From: a virus
DNA: 31,493 bases
Reading direction: 5' to 3' (one strand)
Virus record (IMG/VR): IMGVR_UViG_3300034072_002184
Span: 1 to 31,493 of that record
How positions within the stretch are numbered: position 1 is the stretch's first letter; the number at the start of each line of letters is the position of its first letter. The translations under genes and the position numbers were made by a program. Positions 30,601 to 31,493 of this stretch are shown in pieces. The notes beneath the pieces are model-generated. The model had not been told where the DNA came from, made no database searches, and saw nothing but the letters and a program-made list of their open reading frames with translations.

Positions 30601-31493
30601 TGGCCAAAGCGCTCAGAATTGCGGCGTTCGCCGTCGCCATTGCCGCTGCCATCCCGACCGGGGGCGGTTCGACCCTGCTGGCCGGCGCGCTGGGCGTGTC
30701 GGCTGCGACCGCGTCGGCCTTCGCCACGGCGGTAGCGCTGGAAGCCAGCATCGTCGGCGCCATGACGGCGAAGAAGCCGAGTGTCGGCGGGGTGCAGACG
30801 ACCTGGACGGCCGACCCGGATTCTCCGATCCCGATCCTGTTCGGCCGCACGCTCGCCAGTGGCGATATCCGCTACCGCAAGCAGCATGGCCGCGACAACG
30901 CCTATGACACGATCGTCAGCGTCCTGTCGGGCTGCGGGCCGGTCCATGCCATTACCCAGACCTACATGGAAAAGGAGCCGATCAGCTTCTCGGGCGGGCT
31001 GTTTGGTCACTATACCATCGGCGGTCAGCCGCGCATCTGGCAGGACGTTCAATATGGCGCCTGCCCCGAGGCGATGGCGCTGTCCAACGGGGTCGGCACG
31101 CCGCCGGGCTGGGGCAGCGGTTCGAAGCTATCCGGCTATGCCGCCGTGATGAATAGCCTGCTGTTTGACGGCAAGGGCGACGAGACGCTGACCAGCACGC
31201 CCCAGCTCAACTGGCTGGGCGAATGGGTGCTTTGCTACGACCCGCGCCAGGACAGCACATTCCCAGGGGGTGATGGCCCCTGCCGCGCCGATGACCAGAC
31301 GACATGGGTCTATAGCGAGAATGGCTGGATACAGGCGCTGACCTTCGCGCTGGGCTGGCATCAGGGCCCCAACAATATCCGCGTCGGCGGCGCGGGCCTC
31401 AGCATCGACGCGATCGACGTCGCGACCTTTGTCGAGAATGCCAATATCGCCGACGCCAATGGCTGGAAGTCGGGCGGCCGGGTCACCACGGCG
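30600..31493 (+). CDS. Tail tip/host specificity protein (lambda J-like), truncated by window end
   Basis: The first 298 residues of an open frame with no stop before the window edge. A hydrophobic N-terminus (LRIAAFAVAIAAAIPTGGGS, TASAFATAVALEASIVGAM) precedes the conserved tip-protein phrase IPILFGRTLASGDIRYRKQH. Beta-rich Trp/Gly segments then follow (LGWHQGPNNIRVGGAGL). The protein would form the central tip fibre that recognises the host surface. The full protein should be around 800-1200 residues in such phages. Confidence 0.9.
   Translation, partial: MAKALRIAAFAVAIAAAIPTGGGSTLLAGALGVSAATASAFATAVALEASIVGAMTAKKPSVGGVQTTWTADPDSPIPILFGRTLASGDIRYRKQHGRDNAYDTIVSVLSGCGPVHAITQTYMEKEPISFSGGLFGHYTIGGQPRIWQDVQYGACPEAMALSNGVGTPPGWGSGSKLSGYAAVMNSLLFDGKGDETLTSTPQLNWLGEWVLCYDPRQDSTFPGGDGPCRADDQTTWVYSENGWIQALTFALGWHQGPNNIRVGGAGLSIDAIDVATFVENANIADANGWKSGGRVTTA

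Overview
The window is the left and central part of an integrated siphovirus-type prophage. The early and replication half is followed by an HK97-like packaging, head and tail half. High GC, dense overlapping genes (ATGA and TGATG junctions) and the style of the proteins (CP76-type regulator, P27 small terminase, S49 capsid protease, GTA-gp10-like tail chaperone) suggest an alphaproteobacterial host, most likely Sphingomonadaceae. That host assignment is inference; no rRNA or clear host marker is present. I saw no tRNA, CRISPR array or insertion sequence.

Layout. 1-1412: two AT-richer, translationally coupled genes of unknown function beside the integrase, likely cargo or the host edge. 1409-5627: a leftward operon of nine overlapping genes ending in a tyrosine integrase. 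5640-6562: the immunity region, with an S24-type repressor flanked by two outward promoters. Both promoter spacers carry the same 18-bp operator-like element. 6562-8770: rightward early genes (Cro-like protein, winged-helix protein, CII/CP76-like protein, a second winged-helix protein), with a small antisense gene nested at 7106-7324. 8767-13775: replication genes: a phage-encoded beta clamp, an SSB gene broken by an in-frame amber codon, and a PrimPol/D5 helicase. 13780-14056: a cluster of nine copies of one heptamer around a 32-bp alternating pyrimidine-purine tract, a strong candidate replication origin. 14020-15370: a small gene, a strong terminator, an HNH endonuclease and a candidate cos region. 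15371-25385: terminase, portal, capsid protease, capsid, connector and tail-tube genes, and a tail chaperone with a lambda-type -1 frameshift site. 25400-31493: tape measure and tail-tip genes, interrupted by a pair of small YodC-like genes in divergent orientation. The last gene runs off the window. Lysis genes and the right attachment site are not included.

How it works together. The repressor probably silences both outward promoters. Release would let the leftward operon supply integrase and unknown early functions, and the rightward operon supply Cro/CII-like control and replication. The clamp, primase-helicase and host polymerase III would copy the genome from the heptamer cluster. HNH plus terminase would cut and package it into capsids matured by the S49 protease. 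The most noteworthy items are the heptamer/Z-DNA origin candidate with a second heptamer cluster inside the primase gene, the twin operators, the leaderless cro-like start, the GGGAAAG frameshift, the phage clamp, the amber codon in ssb, and the AT-richer gene pair at the left edge.
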